Of a stretch of DNA of 39,001 nt, positions 1 through 9,400 are shown piece after piece. A model generated the notes under the pieces. It was given only the letters and a program-made list of their open reading frames with translations, ran no database searches and was not told where the DNA came from. The stretch covers positions 1 to 39,001 of the forward strand of contig CANJMS010000012.1 in NCBI GenBank assembly GCA_947475825.1, read 5' to 3'. The translations under genes and the position numbers were made by a program. Source of the DNA: Nitrosomonadales bacterium (GTDB lineage Bacteria > Pseudomonadota > Gammaproteobacteria > Burkholderiales > Gallionellaceae). Position 1 is the first letter of the stretch. Each line of letters starts with the position of its first letter.

Positions 1-2
1 AA

Positions 3-149
3 CTCATAACGGCAATCAATGAATATATCGCCCACCACAACACCAACCTCAAACCTTTCATCTGGACTGCCAGCGCAAAAGATATATTACAAAAAGTCAT
101 TCGGGCTAGCGGGCGCTTAAGTTCCAAACAGAATGCAACACTACACTAG
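3..149 (+). pseudogene. IS630-family transposase, C-terminal end (cut by window edge)
   Basis: An open frame enters from the left edge and stops at 147-149. The residues are typical of the C-terminus of IS630/Tc1-type DDE transposases: an NEYIAHHN stretch, then KPFIWTASAKDIL and a basic tail. The WTASA segment after the last catalytic Glu is a family hallmark. The catalytic DDE residues would lie outside the window, so I cannot tell whether the gene is whole. It is a different subfamily from the IS630 fragment near the right edge. It lies directly before the higBA module, which suggests that the leuC flank is a site of repeated insertion. Confidence 0.7.
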
Positions 150-179
150 ATTTTGTTTCAGCCTGATTGCCCACGCCAA

Positions 180-208
180 TTGCGCAGCGTAACGGATTTC
201 GTTATACT
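180..208 (+). promoter_or_regulatory. Putative higBA promoter with overlapping operator-like inverted repeat
   Basis: A -35-like TTGCGC (180-185) and a -10-like TATACT (203-208) are separated by exactly 17 bases. Between them lies the inverted repeat TAACG-gattt-CGTTA (190-204), and GCAGC/GCTGC half-sites lie outside it (184-188 and 209-213). This is where a HigA antitoxin would be expected to bind for autorepression. The -10 box ends five bases before the higB ATG at 214, so transcription would start at or next to the start codon. Operator function is inferred. Confidence 0.6.
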
Positions 209-213
209 GCTGC

Positions 214-495
214 ATGATTATCGGCTTTGCATCCAAAGAAACAGAAAAAATCTGGCGCGGCGAGGTGTCACGCAAGTTACCGCGAGAAATTCAGCAAGTC
301 GCTTTGCGGAAACTGTTTATGTCGGACAAAGCGCAGGTGTTAAACGACTTGCGAATTCCACCCGCTAATCGGCTAGAGGCATTAAAAAATAATCGCAAAG
401 GGCAGCACAGTATCCGCATCAACGATCAGTGGCGCATCTGCTTCGTGTGGGCGGATAGCGGCCCCGCTGCTGTCGAGATTGTTGACTACCATTAA
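214..495 (+). CDS. higB: HigB-type toxin (RelE/ParE superfamily, plasmid maintenance killer)
   Basis: This 93-residue protein matches the HigB (PF05015-like) toxin family, ribosome-dependent mRNA endonucleases that are neutralised by HigA. Visible family features are the N-terminal MIIGFASKETEKIW, the central LPREIQQVALRKL helix, the NDLRIPPANRLEAL loop, and the C-terminal core IRINDQWRICFVW, with the basic and aromatic residues expected near the active site. The length is normal. The ATG at 214 is chosen because it begins the conserved domain. No Shine-Dalgarno is visible, and the promoter geometry suggests a leaderless mRNA. The higA start follows 30 bases after the stop, giving the toxin-first order typical of hig loci. 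Confidence 0.9.
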   Translation: MIIGFASKETEKIWRGEVSRKLPREIQQVALRKLFMSDKAQVLNDLRIPPANRLEALKNNRKGQHSIRINDQWRICFVWADSGPAAVEIVDYH

Positions 496-525
496 ACAAA
501 TAAAAATGGCATTGAGGAGATTAAG

Positions 526-816
526 ATGAATAAATTACAGAACATTCACCCTGGCGAAATACTCTTGGAAGAATTCTTGCGCCCGATGGAAATTAGTCAA
601 ACTCGGCTGGCCAATTCGATTGGTGTGCCGCCGCGTCGTATTAACGAGATTGTGCTGGGCAAGCGTGGCATTACTGCTGATACCGCGCTACGCCTTGCCA
701 AAGTGTTTGGGACTTCCGTGCAATTTTGGATGGGGTTGCAGGATGAATATGAATTGCGCGAAGCGCGCAATATTATTGCAGATCAACTGGAAAACATGCT
801 GCCGATTGCGGCATAA
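526..816 (+). CDS. higA: HigA-type antitoxin (XRE-family HTH)
   Basis: This 96-residue antitoxin opens with NIHPGEILLEEFLRPMEISQ, the signature start of HigA proteins. An XRE-type helix-turn-helix follows (about residues 18-70: TRLANSIGVPPRRINEIVLGKRGI, then DTALRLAKVFGTS and FWMGLQDEYEL). It should bind HigB and repress the promoter at 180-208. A GAGGAG ribosome binding site lies 6 bases upstream of the ATG, in contrast to the SD-less toxin gene. It is the second gene of a two-gene operon and ends 66 bases before leuC, so read-through into leuC is possible; I see no terminator between them. Confidence 0.92.
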   Translation: MNKLQNIHPGEILLEEFLRPMEISQTRLANSIGVPPRRINEIVLGKRGITADTALRLAKVFGTSVQFWMGLQDEYELREARNIIADQLENMLPIAA

Positions 817-882
817 TCGCCAATTCTCAAATAATTGCGCCCAGCCCCAAAGATAGCAGCACGCACGAAAACTGGAATCAAC

Positions 883-2286
883 ATGAACGCACAAACACTT
901 TACGACAAATTATGGAGTAGCCACTTAGTACGTGCCGAGGTGGATGGCACGGCGTTGATTTATATCGACCGCCATTTGGTGCATGAGGTGACCAGCCCGC
1001 AGGCTTTTGAAGGCTTGCGTCTGGCAGGTCGTCGCCCGTGGCGCATCGGGTCGATGTTGGCGGTAGCCGATCACAACGTGCCAACTAAGGGGCGTGCTGG
1101 TGGGATTGATGATCCTATTTCGCGTTTGCAAGTCGATACCTTGGACAGCAATTGCGATGAACTGGGCATTGAGGAATTTAAAATGTCCGATGTGCGGCAG
1201 GGCATCGTGCATGTCATCGGCCCCGAGCAGGGCGCGACTTTGCCGGGTATGACTGTGGTGTGCGGCGATTCGCATACCAGCACACATGGCGCGTTTGCAG
1301 CGTTAGCATTCGGCATCGGCACATCTGAAGTTGAGCATGTGATGGCGACACAATGTTTGTTGATGAAAAAAGCCCGCGCCATGCAGATTAAAGTGGAAGG
1401 TAAGTTGGGGCGCGGTGTGACCGCCAAGGATTTGGTACTGGCTATCATCGGGCAGATCGGCACTGCGGGCGGTACGGGCTATGCTATTGAGTTTGCGGGC
1501 AGCACGATCCGATCCCTGTCGATGGAGGGTCGCATGACTATATGCAATATGGCGATTGAAGCAGGCGCGCGCGCGGGCATGATTGCGGTGGATGACATTA
1601 CCATCAACTATCTTAAAGGTCGCCCATTTGCACCCAAGGGTGCGTTGTGGGAGCAGGCAGTGCAATATTGGCGCACTTTGCAAAGCGATGCGGGCGCACA
1701 GTTTGGCAAGATCGTTGAGATTGATGCGGCAACAATCAAGCCACAAGTTACTTGGGGCACATCGCCGGAGATGGTGGTGGCGGTGGATGGCAAAGTGCCC
1801 GATCCGCAGCGCGAGCGTGACCTGGTAAAGCGCGGCAGCATGGAGCTGGCCTTGAAATATATGGGCTTGCAGCCAGATACGAATATTGCCGATATAAAAA
1901 TCGATAAGGTTTTTATTGGCTCGTGTACCAATGCACGTATTGAGGATTTACGTGCTGCTGCCCATGTTGTGCAAGGTAAGCATATTGCCGGGAATGTGAA
2001 GTTGGCGATGGTGGTGCCCGGTTCTGGCTTGGTTAAGAAACAAGCCGAGCAAGAAGGATTGAACAAAATATTTATCGATGCAGGTTTTGAGTGGCGAGAG
2101 CCGGGTTGTTCCATGTGCCTGGCGATGAATGATGATAGGCTTGCGGCGGGCGAGCGTTGTGCTTCTACATCCAATCGCAACTTTGAAGGGCGGCAAGGAC
2201 AAGGTGGTCGCACGCATTTGGTCAGCCCAGAGATGGCGGCGGCGGCGGCGATTGCCGGGCATTTTGTGGATGTGAGTAAAGTGTAA
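883..2286 (+). CDS. leuC: 3-isopropylmalate dehydratase large subunit
   Basis: LeuC with LeuD converts 2-isopropylmalate to 3-isopropylmalate in leucine biosynthesis. The 467-residue protein has the aconitase-family layout. The [4Fe-4S] ligands are Cys348 (in FIGSCTNAR), Cys409 and Cys412 (EPGCSMC), and the substrate region [13 protein letters not shown] is present. The frame opens 16 codons earlier, but the ATG at 883 begins the conserved [11 protein letters not shown] start and gives the normal family length. leuD starts 16 bases after the stop, so leuC, leuD and leuB look like one operon, with asd probably included. Confidence 0.97.
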   Translation: MNAQTLYDKLWSSHLVRAEVDGTALIYIDRHLVHEVTSPQAFEGLRLAGRRPWRIGSMLAVADHNVPTKGRAGGIDDPISRLQVDTLDSNCDELGIEEFKMSDVRQGIVHVIGPEQGATLPGMTVVCGDSHTSTHGAFAALAFGIGTSEVEHVMATQCLLMKKARAMQIKVEGKLGRGVTAKDLVLAIIGQIGTAGGTGYAIEFAGSTIRSLSMEGRMTICNMAIEAGARAGMIAVDDITINYLKGRPFAPKGALWEQAVQYWRTLQSDAGAQFGKIVEIDAATIKPQVTWGTSPEMVVAVDGKVPDPQRERDLVKRGSMELALKYMGLQPDTNIADIKIDKVFIGSCTNARIEDLRAAAHVVQGKHIAGNVKLAMVVPGSGLVKKQAEQEGLNKIFIDAGFEWREPGCSMCLAMNDDRLAAGERCASTSNRNFEGRQGQGGRTHLVSPEMAAAAAIAGHFVDVSKV

Positions 2287-2302
2287 TGAGGTGGTTTCGG
2301 AA

Positions 2303-2941
2303 ATGAATAAATTTACCGTATTAGATGGCTTGGTTGCGCCCTTGGATAGAGCCAATGTGGACACCGACGCGATCATCCCCAAGCAATTTTTAAAGTCGAT
2401 CAAGCGCACCGGGTTTGGCCCTAATTTGTTTGATGAGTGGCGTTATCTGGATCACGGCGAGCCAGGCAGAGATAACTCCAGGCGTCCGTTGAACCCCGAT
2501 TTTGTGTTGAATCAGCCACGCTATCAAGGCGCCCAGATTTTATTGACGCGCGAAAATTTCGGCTGTGGTTCGTCGCGTGAACATGCACCTTGGGCGATTG
2601 ATGGTTACGGATTTCGTGCGATTATTGCGGTCAGCTTTGCCGATATTTTCAGCAACAATTGTTCCAAAAATGGCTTGCTGCCGATTGTGTTGGATGCAAT
2701 ATCTGTTGAAGGTTTATTTCAAGCGGTGCTGGCTAATCCAGGCTATCACCTGAAAATAGATTTGATGCAGCAGCAGGTTCTTACGCCGGATGGAAAAGTA
2801 TTTAAATTTGAGGTGGATGCGTTCCGCAAAAATTGTTTGCTCAACGGCTTGGATGACATAGGCTTGACACTGCAACATGTGAATGAAATAAAAGTTTTTG
2901 AACAGGCTCGCAAAGCCCAGCAGCCTTGGCTGTTTACGTGA
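2303..2941 (+). CDS. leuD: 3-isopropylmalate dehydratase small subunit
   Basis: LeuD is the swivelling small subunit that pairs with LeuC. The 212-residue protein starts at the ATG at 2303 ([20 protein letters not shown]), with GAGG about 12 bases upstream; an upstream in-frame GTG at 2291 would add four residues and is less likely. Family motifs are [13 protein letters not shown], the LFDEWRYLD segment, and [14 protein letters not shown], which contributes to substrate recognition. Length is typical. The stop at 2939-2941 is followed 13 bases later by the leuB ATG. Confidence 0.97.
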   Translation: MNKFTVLDGLVAPLDRANVDTDAIIPKQFLKSIKRTGFGPNLFDEWRYLDHGEPGRDNSRRPLNPDFVLNQPRYQGAQILLTRENFGCGSSREHAPWAIDGYGFRAIIAVSFADIFSNNCSKNGLLPIVLDAISVEGLFQAVLANPGYHLKIDLMQQQVLTPDGKVFKFEVDAFRKNCLLNGLDDIGLTLQHVNEIKVFEQARKAQQPWLFT

Positions 2942-2954
2942 AGAGTACAGAATT

Positions 2955-4034
2955 ATGAAAATCGCAGTTTTGCCGGGTGACGGCATCGGACCAGAAATTG
3001 TCGCGCAGGCGGTGAAAGTGTTGCAGGCTTTGCGTCATGATGGATTAAAAATCGAGTTGGAATATGGGCACATTGGCGGTGCGGGTTATGATGCTGAGGG
3101 CGACCCGTTGCCTCTCGCTACACTGAAAATCGCGCAGCAGGCAGACGCAATTTTGCTCGGTGCGGTGGGCGGTTATCAGTATGATAAATTGGCGCGGCCA
3201 CTGCGCCCTGAACAAGGTTTGTTGCGCATTCGCAAGGAGCTGGGTTTGTTTGCGAACTTGCGTCCGGCGATTTTATATCCTGAATTAGCCAGCTCATCTA
3301 CGCTGCGACCCGAGGTGGTGTCGGGTTTGGATATTATGATTTTGCGTGAGCTCACGGGCGATATATATTTTGGTCAGCCACGCGGCGTGCGTATCTTGGC
3401 AAATGGCGAACGGCAAGGGTTTGATACCATGCTGTATAGTGAATCTGAAATTCGCCGCATTGCCCATGTTGGCTTTAAAATCGCCATGCAGCGCGCCAAA
3501 AAAAATGGTCAGGGCAAAGTGTGCTCGGTTGATAAAGCCAATGTGCTCGACACCAGCATGTTGTGGCGCGAGGTGATCAGCGAGGTGGCGCTGGGTTATC
3601 CTGAAGTAATGCTGTCACACATGTATGTGGATAACGCGGCGATGCAGTTAGTGCGTGCACCCAAGCAGTTTGATGTGATCGTCACCGGCAATATTTTTGG
3701 CGATATTTTGTCGGATGAAGCCTCCATGCTAACCGGTTCGATCGGTATGTTGCCATCCGCTTCGCTGGATGCAAATAACAAGGGCTTGTATGAGCCGTGT
3801 CATGGCTCAGCACCGGACATCGCGGGTAAAAATATTGCGAATCCGCTGGCAACTATTTTGTCGGTGGCGATGATGATGCGGCATACTTTTGCGCTGGAAG
3901 ACGTAGCGCAACGCATAGAAAATGCCGTACGCAGAACGCTGCAAAGTGGCGCTCGTACTGCGGATATTGCGGAGACTGGCAGCGAAAAAATTGGCACGAT
4001 GGAAATGGGCGATGCGGTGGTGTCCGCGCTTTAA
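2955..4034 (+). CDS. leuB: 3-isopropylmalate dehydrogenase
   Basis: LeuB oxidatively decarboxylates 3-isopropylmalate with NAD in leucine biosynthesis. The 359-residue protein begins [16 protein letters not shown], a standard start; the frame is open upstream into leuD, but the ATG at 2955 gives the family length. Visible motifs are [19 protein letters not shown], the [14 protein letters not shown] active-site segment, the metal-binding Asp region in [14 protein letters not shown], and [16 protein letters not shown] in the dinucleotide-binding region. It closes the leuCDB cluster. asd follows 26 bases later with its own AAGGA site. Confidence 0.97.
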   Translation: MKIAVLPGDGIGPEIVAQAVKVLQALRHDGLKIELEYGHIGGAGYDAEGDPLPLATLKIAQQADAILLGAVGGYQYDKLARPLRPEQGLLRIRKELGLFANLRPAILYPELASSSTLRPEVVSGLDIMILRELTGDIYFGQPRGVRILANGERQGFDTMLYSESEIRRIAHVGFKIAMQRAKKNGQGKVCSVDKANVLDTSMLWREVISEVALGYPEVMLSHMYVDNAAMQLVRAPKQFDVIVTGNIFGDILSDEASMLTGSIGMLPSASLDANNKGLYEPCHGSAPDIAGKNIANPLATILSVAMMMRHTFALEDVAQRIENAVRRTLQSGARTADIAETGSEKIGTMEMGDAVVSAL

Positions 4035-4060
4035 AAATATTTGTTTAAGGAATTCAAGTA

Positions 4061-5080
4061 ATGAGCAAGCAATACGATGTGTGCATTTTGGGGGCGACTG
4101 GCGTGGTCGGCGAAGCGATGCTGGCTATACTGGAGCAGCGCAAGTTTCCAGTGAGAAACTTATTTCTGCTGGCTTCCAGTCGTTCGGCAGGTTCGACGGT
4201 GACTTTCCGCAATCGGGAAATTACCGTGCTGGATGTGGCGGAATTTGATTTTTCTAAAGCGCAAATTGGTCTTTTTTCAGCAGGTGCGAGTGTGTCTGAG
4301 AAGTATGCCCCTATTGCCGCCGCTGCGGGCTGTGTGGTGATCGACAACACTTCGCAATTTCGCTACGATCAGGACATTCCGTTGGTGGTGCCAGAAGTTA
4401 ATGCACATGCTATCGCGCAATACAAAAATCGCGGCATTATTGCTAATCCCAATTGCTCTACTATCCAGATGCTGGTTGCGCTCAAGCCGATTTACGATGC
4501 GGTGGGCATTTCGCGGATTAACGTCGCCACCTATCAGGCAGTTTCCGGTACAGGCAAAGAGGCAGTGGAGGAATTAGTAGCGCAGACCCGCGCATTGCTG
4601 AACCAGCAGGATGTGGTGATGGAGGTATATCCCAAGCGCATTGCGTTTAATGTGTTACCGCAAATTGATGTGTTTATGGATAACGGTTACACCAAGGAAG
4701 AGATGAAAATGGTGTGGGAGACACGCAAGATACTGGGCGATGAAAGTGTGATGGTGAATCCTACCGCCGTGCGCGTACCCGTGTTTTATGGTCATTCTGA
4801 AGCGGTGCATATTGAGACTAAAAAGAAAATCAGCGCAGTTGAGGCGCGTGCATTGTTGGAAAAAGCACCGGGTGTGAAGGTAGTCGATCAACTTAAACCG
4901 GGGGGCTATCCTACTGCGATTGAAGCGGCTGGGCAGGATGCAACTTGGGTTGGACGTATTCGTGAGGACATATCTCATCCCAACGGGCTTAATATGTGGG
5001 TGGTCAGCGATAATGTTCGCAAAGGTGCGGCGTTGAACAGCATACAAATTGCTGAAATATTAATTGAAAAATATTTTTGA
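4061..5080 (+). CDS. asd: Aspartate-semialdehyde dehydrogenase
   Basis: This enzyme reduces aspartyl phosphate to aspartate semialdehyde at the branch to lysine, diaminopimelate, threonine and methionine. The 339-residue protein has the N-terminal GATGVVGEAML nucleotide fold, the catalytic Cys132 in NPNCSTIQ, and the active-site His region VFYGHSEAVHIE. The length of about 340 residues fits the USG-1/Gram-positive-like class rather than the ~370-residue enteric class. An AAGGA site precedes the ATG. It sits between leuB and fimV, a common betaproteobacterial order. Confidence 0.95.
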   Translation: MSKQYDVCILGATGVVGEAMLAILEQRKFPVRNLFLLASSRSAGSTVTFRNREITVLDVAEFDFSKAQIGLFSAGASVSEKYAPIAAAAGCVVIDNTSQFRYDQDIPLVVPEVNAHAIAQYKNRGIIANPNCSTIQMLVALKPIYDAVGISRINVATYQAVSGTGKEAVEELVAQTRALLNQQDVVMEVYPKRIAFNVLPQIDVFMDNGYTKEEMKMVWETRKILGDESVMVNPTAVRVPVFYGHSEAVHIETKKKISAVEARALLEKAPGVKVVDQLKPGGYPTAIEAAGQDATWVGRIREDISHPNGLNMWVVSDNVRKGAALNSIQIAEILIEKYF

Positions 5081-5092
5081 TTATGATTTCGG

Positions 5093-5105
5093 CTGATGTC
5101 ATCAG
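5093..5105. promoter_or_regulatory. Perfect 13-bp palindrome in the asd-fimV gap
   Basis: CTGATG-t-CATCAG lies in the 123-base gap between asd and fimV and is extended by imperfect TTTC/AAA flanks. There is no T-run after it, so it is not an ordinary intrinsic terminator. It may be an operator or a processed hairpin; the function is unknown. The rest of the gap holds an AT-rich TATAAA (about 5175-5180) without a clear -35 partner, and an AGGTGGG ribosome binding site before fimV. Confidence 0.3.
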
Positions 5106-5203
5106 AAATGCGATGAGCTTACTCTAATGTGTGCTTTTAGCTTGTGCTGATAACTCTATGATGTTATGTTACTTGTATAAATTTTCGCTAAGGTGGGTGG
5201 GAC

Positions 5204-7879
5204 TTGAAATCATTCTTTAAAGCAGCAGGGTTAGTGCTAAGTTTATTTCTCTCTGGAATGGCAGGTGCGGTCAGCATGGGAGGGGCAGATGTAAGTTCTG
5301 CGCTGGGACAGCCATTGCGTGTCAAGGTGGCGATTGAGACTGCAAGTAAAGCTGAGGCGAATAGCTTGTCAGCCCGTTTGGCCACACCAGATACATTTAA
5401 GGCTGCGGGTATAGATTACCCGTTTCATTTGCCAGCCCTCAGCTTCCAACTTGAAAAAGATACAATTACCGGAGGGGCGGTGCTTGCTATCACTTCGGTC
5501 AAACCCATCAATGATCCGGTTGTTAGATTGTTAGTTGAGATAAGTTGGTCATCCGGCAAGCTGCTGCGTGAATATACTTTCCTGCTTGATCCACCTAACT
5601 ATGTAGTAGATCAAGCTTTGCCCACGGCGGTCATGCCGATAGAGCCAGTTATCACGAATGTGCCTAGTTTGCCACTGATAGGCGATACCTTGCACATGGA
5701 GACGGAAACGGTGGCGGCGGAAGATGGTGAGGTGAGTAGCAAAGAACCAATTACTGCTGCTATTTCCATACCGGAAAAAGTTGAAGTTGAGCCGATTGCA
5801 GATGTAAACGGACTTGCTGAAACAACTGGAGCTCCATCTTCTGTGGATACGGCTATGGGTGCGCCTCAAATAGCTGCGGGGAAAGTTTCTACCGAGCATC
5901 AAACTTTGTCAGCACCGCCAGTTTTAACCAAGCGAGGAGATACACTCGCTACAATAGCTCAGCGGGTTAAACCGCCCGAAGTTAGTCTTGAGCGAATGTT
6001 GCTCGCGCTCTACCGTGCCAATGCCAGAGCGTTTGACAACAAAAACATGAATCAGTTAAAGGTTGGCAGAGTGGTACGTATCCCTGAACTTGAGGAAATT
6101 AACACCATTACCCAGAGCCAGGCCAAGAAGGAAATACGTATCCACGTAACCGATTGGAACGCCTATCGTCAAAAGCTGGCAGCAGCCACGCAGATAGCAC
6201 CTGCAGAAACAAGTCCTAAGCAGGAGGCTTCCGGCAAAATAAGTGCGACCGTGGCTGATAAAGCACTAGATGCCAGAAAAACAGCCAAAGAGGTGGTGAA
6301 ACTTTCCAAGGGTGAAGCCCCTGAAGAGCAAGTAGCTGCTGGAGGGACTGCAAAATCAACACTGAGCAAGCAAGCGCAGGCGGAAGAATCCACTGCGCAG
6401 GCCAAGGCACTGAAGGATGATAGAGAACGCACGGCGTTGTTGGAAAAAACCAAGAAGGATGCTCAGCGATTGGAGCAGTTGAAGGCGCAACAGGCTGGTG
6501 AGGTCGCTCAATCTGATAACAGCGTTAAACCTGCACCATTGGATGTGCTGACGAAGGTGCCCACAGAAAGCGCGGTTGCTGCTAGACCTAAGCCTGTGCT
6601 TCCTCCACCAGTACCCGTTGAGGAACCGAGCTTTATTGCTTCTTTGCTGGATGTGATTCCCTCATTAGATGAAATACTGGGAGAGCCACTCTATCAACTG
6701 GCTGGAGCTGCGTTGCTTCTAGTCGTGGGTGGGTTGGGTTGGTTTAGTTTACGTCGCAACAAATACATAAAAAAAAAGCTAAGATACAGCGGTAATGATG
6801 ACGACGATGTAGGAAGTGAAGGACGTTTTTCTGTTCCTGTTCCCCCATCCCCAGAGACAGGCGATTTTACAACTATTGCCTCTGCTGCTGTGGCACCGAT
6901 CGCCGCCGTAGCCGCAGTATCTGAAGATGTTGATCCGATCAATGAAGCGGAACTGTTCCTGACCTTTGGCCGCGATGAACAGGCTGAAGAAATTCTCAAA
7001 GAAGCCTTGCTGAAAACCCCCAGTAATGTTTCAGTATTACTCAAGTTGCTTTCGATTTACACGAAGCGGCATGATATCGGTGAATTTTCTAAAGTTGCCT
7101 TGAAAGTCAAAGATTTGGGCGATCCAGGAGAGTGGGGCAAGGTGAAAGCGATGGGGCGCAAGCTGGAACCCGATAACCCGGTGTACGGCGGCAGCGGCGT
7201 TGCTTCTACGCTGGATACCGTGTCGATGAGTGCACCGCCACAGGTGATGTTTGAAGTCGGTGGCGAGAAGGAAGCTGCTCCATTGGTAATGGATATGGAT
7301 CTAGGTTTTGGTGGATTGTCTATCCCTAAGGTAGATTTTAATTCAACACAGATTATGGGCGCTCCGCCAAAGTTATCCAGCCTCTTGGATTTTGATATTA
7401 CTGCTAGTCACGCTAACGCTTCTGCAATGAGTCCTAGCGACATTTTATCCACTGCATCTGACTTAAATGCTGGTGTTTTTGATGTCACCACTTCGGCTAA
7501 TCCTGCCGTCAGGCATTCTGCTCCCGCTTTTGATGTGTCAAGTGCAGATACTAAAAAGGCTGACATGGGGATGGAATTTACTTTGGATTTCCCTTCGCCC
7601 GAACCTCAAAAACAGGTAGAAAGCGCGCCATTAAGCACAAGTTTAAACGACATTAGTTTAAACATGGATATGCCTTTCACGACTGTACCAACTTCTGCAC
7701 CGATTGGAGATGAGGCCAAGAGTTCAGCCTGGCATGATGTTGCCACCAAAATTGATCTGGCCAAGGCCTATCGGGAAATGGGTGATGACATGTCAGCAAA
7801 AGAAATTCTTGAAGAAGTACTACGTGAAGGTGACGAGCCGCAACGTACCGAAGCGAATAGTTTGCTGCAACAGATATAG
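5204..7879 (+). CDS. fimV: FimV-like pilus assembly/polarity protein (LysM, TM, TPR)
   Basis: FimV-type proteins are large inner-membrane proteins linked to type IV pilus assembly, polar organisation and twitching. This one has 891 residues: a signal peptide (about 1-22), the FimV N-terminal domain (MGGADVSSALGQPLRVKVAIE onward), a LysM-like peptidoglycan-binding segment (about 245-300, TKRGDTLATIAQRV to VGRVVRIPE), an Ala/Lys/Glu-rich coiled-coil stretch (about 375-430), a transmembrane helix (about 496-515), cytoplasmic TPR-like helices (about 585-645), and the conserved C-terminal FimV domain (KIDLAKAYREMGDDMSAKEIL to the end). The start is a TTG preceded by AGGTGGG. It lies between asd and truA as in many betaproteobacteria. 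Confidence 0.9.
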   Translation: MKSFFKAAGLVLSLFLSGMAGAVSMGGADVSSALGQPLRVKVAIETASKAEANSLSARLATPDTFKAAGIDYPFHLPALSFQLEKDTITGGAVLAITSVKPINDPVVRLLVEISWSSGKLLREYTFLLDPPNYVVDQALPTAVMPIEPVITNVPSLPLIGDTLHMETETVAAEDGEVSSKEPITAAISIPEKVEVEPIADVNGLAETTGAPSSVDTAMGAPQIAAGKVSTEHQTLSAPPVLTKRGDTLATIAQRVKPPEVSLERMLLALYRANARAFDNKNMNQLKVGRVVRIPELEEINTITQSQAKKEIRIHVTDWNAYRQKLAAATQIAPAETSPKQEASGKISATVADKALDARKTAKEVVKLSKGEAPEEQVAAGGTAKSTLSKQAQAEESTAQAKALKDDRERTALLEKTKKDAQRLEQLKAQQAGEVAQSDNSVKPAPLDVLTKVPTESAVAARPKPVLPPPVPVEEPSFIASLLDVIPSLDEILGEPLYQLAGAALLLVVGGLGWFSLRRNKYIKKKLRYSGNDDDDVGSEGRFSVPVPPSPETGDFTTIASAAVAPIAAVAAVSEDVDPINEAELFLTFGRDEQAEEILKEALLKTPSNVSVLLKLLSIYTKRHDIGEFSKVALKVKDLGDPGEWGKVKAMGRKLEPDNPVYGGSGVASTLDTVSMSAPPQVMFEVGGEKEAAPLVMDMDLGFGGLSIPKVDFNSTQIMGAPPKLSSLLDFDITASHANASAMSPSDILSTASDLNAGVFDVTTSANPAVRHSAPAFDVSSADTKKADMGMEFTLDFPSPEPQKQVESAPLSTSLNDISLNMDMPFTTVPTSAPIGDEAKSSAWHDVATKIDLAKAYREMGDDMSAKEILEEVLREGDEPQRTEANSLLQQI

Positions 7880-7936
7880 GCATGGCTCTGTAATAACTCG
7901 TGCAAAATGAGATGCTGCTTTGTAAGTCTAATTTTT

Positions 7937-7960
7937 GATAAACAGGAGCACAAGGCGGCA
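7937..7960 (+). repeat. Short fragment of the GGAGCACAAGGCGGC repeat family
   Basis: These 24 bases match positions 38146-38169 at 22 of 24 sites and resemble the left part of the inverted-repeat element at 9720-9849. It lies in the 88-base gap between fimV and the next gene. Its AGGAG is about 19 bases from the ATG at 7968, too far for an ordinary ribosome binding site. It is probably a remnant of the same repeat family; the shared string is too long to be chance in a 39-kb window. Confidence 0.55.
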
Positions 7961-7967
7961 TAAGTTT

Positions 7968-8639
7968 ATGATTCGTGCCAATCTCTCGCCGCACCCGGCG
8001 GTACTTATCCTCTTCCTGTTTGGCTTGGCCATCAAGACGCAATCATTTCAATTGTTCGAATTGCTGATGGTGATATGTCCATTAATCGTGTTGGCTCTCA
8101 TCTTTTTTCCATTACGATTCATTACCCTGCTAAAAAGGTTGCGCTGGATTATGCTGTCCCTGTTATTAATTTATGGCTATGCCACACCGGGCAGCGCAGC
8201 ATGGCAAGTGACTGAGTGGCCATTACTCGCTCAGTTCAGCCCGACTTTAGAAGGATTAATAACAGGCTTTCTGCAACTTGCAAGAATAGTCACGATGCTG
8301 GCAGCATTAGCAATACTGGCAGGCTTATTATCGCAGCAGCAACTCATGAGTGGATTGTATTACTTGATTTATCCTTTGCGCTATGTGGGGCTGTCGCCCG
8401 AAAAATTGGTGATGCGCTTGGCGTTGACTATGCAGTATGCCGAAGCTGCATTGCTGGATACAGCGCGAAAAACCACTCAGAACTGGCGTGCCAGCCTCGG
8501 ACAAATCACGACTCCTATGCCGAATCAAAGTGTTCAGGGTATGGATCTACCTGTCACGATTGATCTACCGTACATTCCACTCAAAGCACAGGATGCTTTA
8601 TGGCTGGGTGCGGGCGTATTTTTATTGGCAATGCTATGA
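7968..8639 (+). CDS. Membrane protein, CbiQ/EcfT-like (ECF transporter T-component type)
   Basis: This 223-residue, strongly hydrophobic protein has about five or six predicted transmembrane segments (including AVLILFLFGLAI, LMVICPLIVLALIFF, IVTMLAALAILAGLL and a C-terminal LWLGAGVFLLAML). The layout resembles CbiQ/EcfT energy-coupling proteins, but the cytoplasmic signature is weak (LLDTARKTTQNW) and no ATPase or substrate-binding component lies nearby. The same kind of gene often sits before truA in betaproteobacteria. The ATG at 7968 is preferred to the upstream TTG at 7935. The stop overlaps the truA start in an ATGA, so the two are translationally coupled. The transported substrate is unknown. 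Confidence 0.65.
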   Translation: MIRANLSPHPAVLILFLFGLAIKTQSFQLFELLMVICPLIVLALIFFPLRFITLLKRLRWIMLSLLLIYGYATPGSAAWQVTEWPLLAQFSPTLEGLITGFLQLARIVTMLAALAILAGLLSQQQLMSGLYYLIYPLRYVGLSPEKLVMRLALTMQYAEAALLDTARKTTQNWRASLGQITTPMPNQSVQGMDLPVTIDLPYIPLKAQDALWLGAGVFLLAML

Positions 8640-9400
8640 GAATCGCTATGGGATTGGAATATGACGGAAGTGGCTTTTGCGGTTGGCAAAGTCAGGCGGT
8701 CGGATTAACTGTGCAAGATGCATTGCAAGCAGCATTAAGCAAAGTGGCGGACATGAAAATTACAGTCATCGCCGCTGGACGCACCGATGCAGGCGTACAT
8801 GCATTAGAGCAGGTTATTCATTTTGATACCGACGTGGTACGCCCGCTTTCTGCCTGGCTGCGTGGTGTGAATGCCTTATTACCCAAGTGCATCGCCGCCT
8901 TGTGGGCGTATCCTGTGCCGGACGAATTTCATGCGCGCTTTTCCGCGCAAGCCCGCAGCTACCAGTATGTCCTAATAAATAGAGCAGTACGCAGCGCGGT
9001 GCATCAGGGAAAAGTCGGATGGTTTCATGCGCCAATAGATGTGGCACAGATGCGTTTTGCAGCAGAATATTTGTTGGGGGAACATGATTTTAGTGCATTT
9101 CGATCCTCAGAATGTCAGGCCAAATCACCGATTAAAAATCTCGCGCAACTCGATATTCAACAGCATGGTGACACAATTTTATTTGATCTCACAGCGAATG
9201 CATTTTTACATCACATGGTAAGAAACATAATTGGTTGCCTGGTTTACGTGGGGAAGGGCAAGCACCCGTCACAATGGTTGCGAGAAGTGCTGGAAACTCG
9301 CCAGCGCACTGTTGCCGCGCCGACCTTTGCACCCGATGGCTTGTATCTGCGGCACATTACTTACGATGCAAAGTGGGGTTTGCCATCCATGAATTTTTAA
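8636..9400 (+). CDS. truA: tRNA pseudouridine(38-40) synthase TruA
   Basis: TruA makes pseudouridine at positions 38-40 in the tRNA anticodon stem-loop. The 254-residue protein has the start MRIAMGLEYDGSGFCGWQ, the catalytic Asp51 in GRTDAGVHA, the FHARFSAQARSYQYV segment and the C-terminal FLHHMVRNIIGCLVYVGKG. The ATG at 8636 overlaps the stop of the upstream membrane protein gene by four bases. It is followed by 455 bases without a gene before trpF. Confidence 0.97.
   Translation: MRIAMGLEYDGSGFCGWQSQAVGLTVQDALQAALSKVADMKITVIAAGRTDAGVHALEQVIHFDTDVVRPLSAWLRGVNALLPKCIAALWAYPVPDEFHARFSAQARSYQYVLINRAVRSAVHQGKVGWFHAPIDVAQMRFAAEYLLGEHDFSAFRSSECQAKSPIKNLAQLDIQQHGDTILFDLTANAFLHHMVRNIIGCLVYVGKGKHPSQWLREVLETRQRTVAAPTFAPDGLYLRHITYDAKWGLPSMNF

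Noticed and set aside
153-368. Alternative open frame overlapping higB
   Set aside because: No domain and a different frame; HigB at 214-495 has clear family features and is paired with higA.
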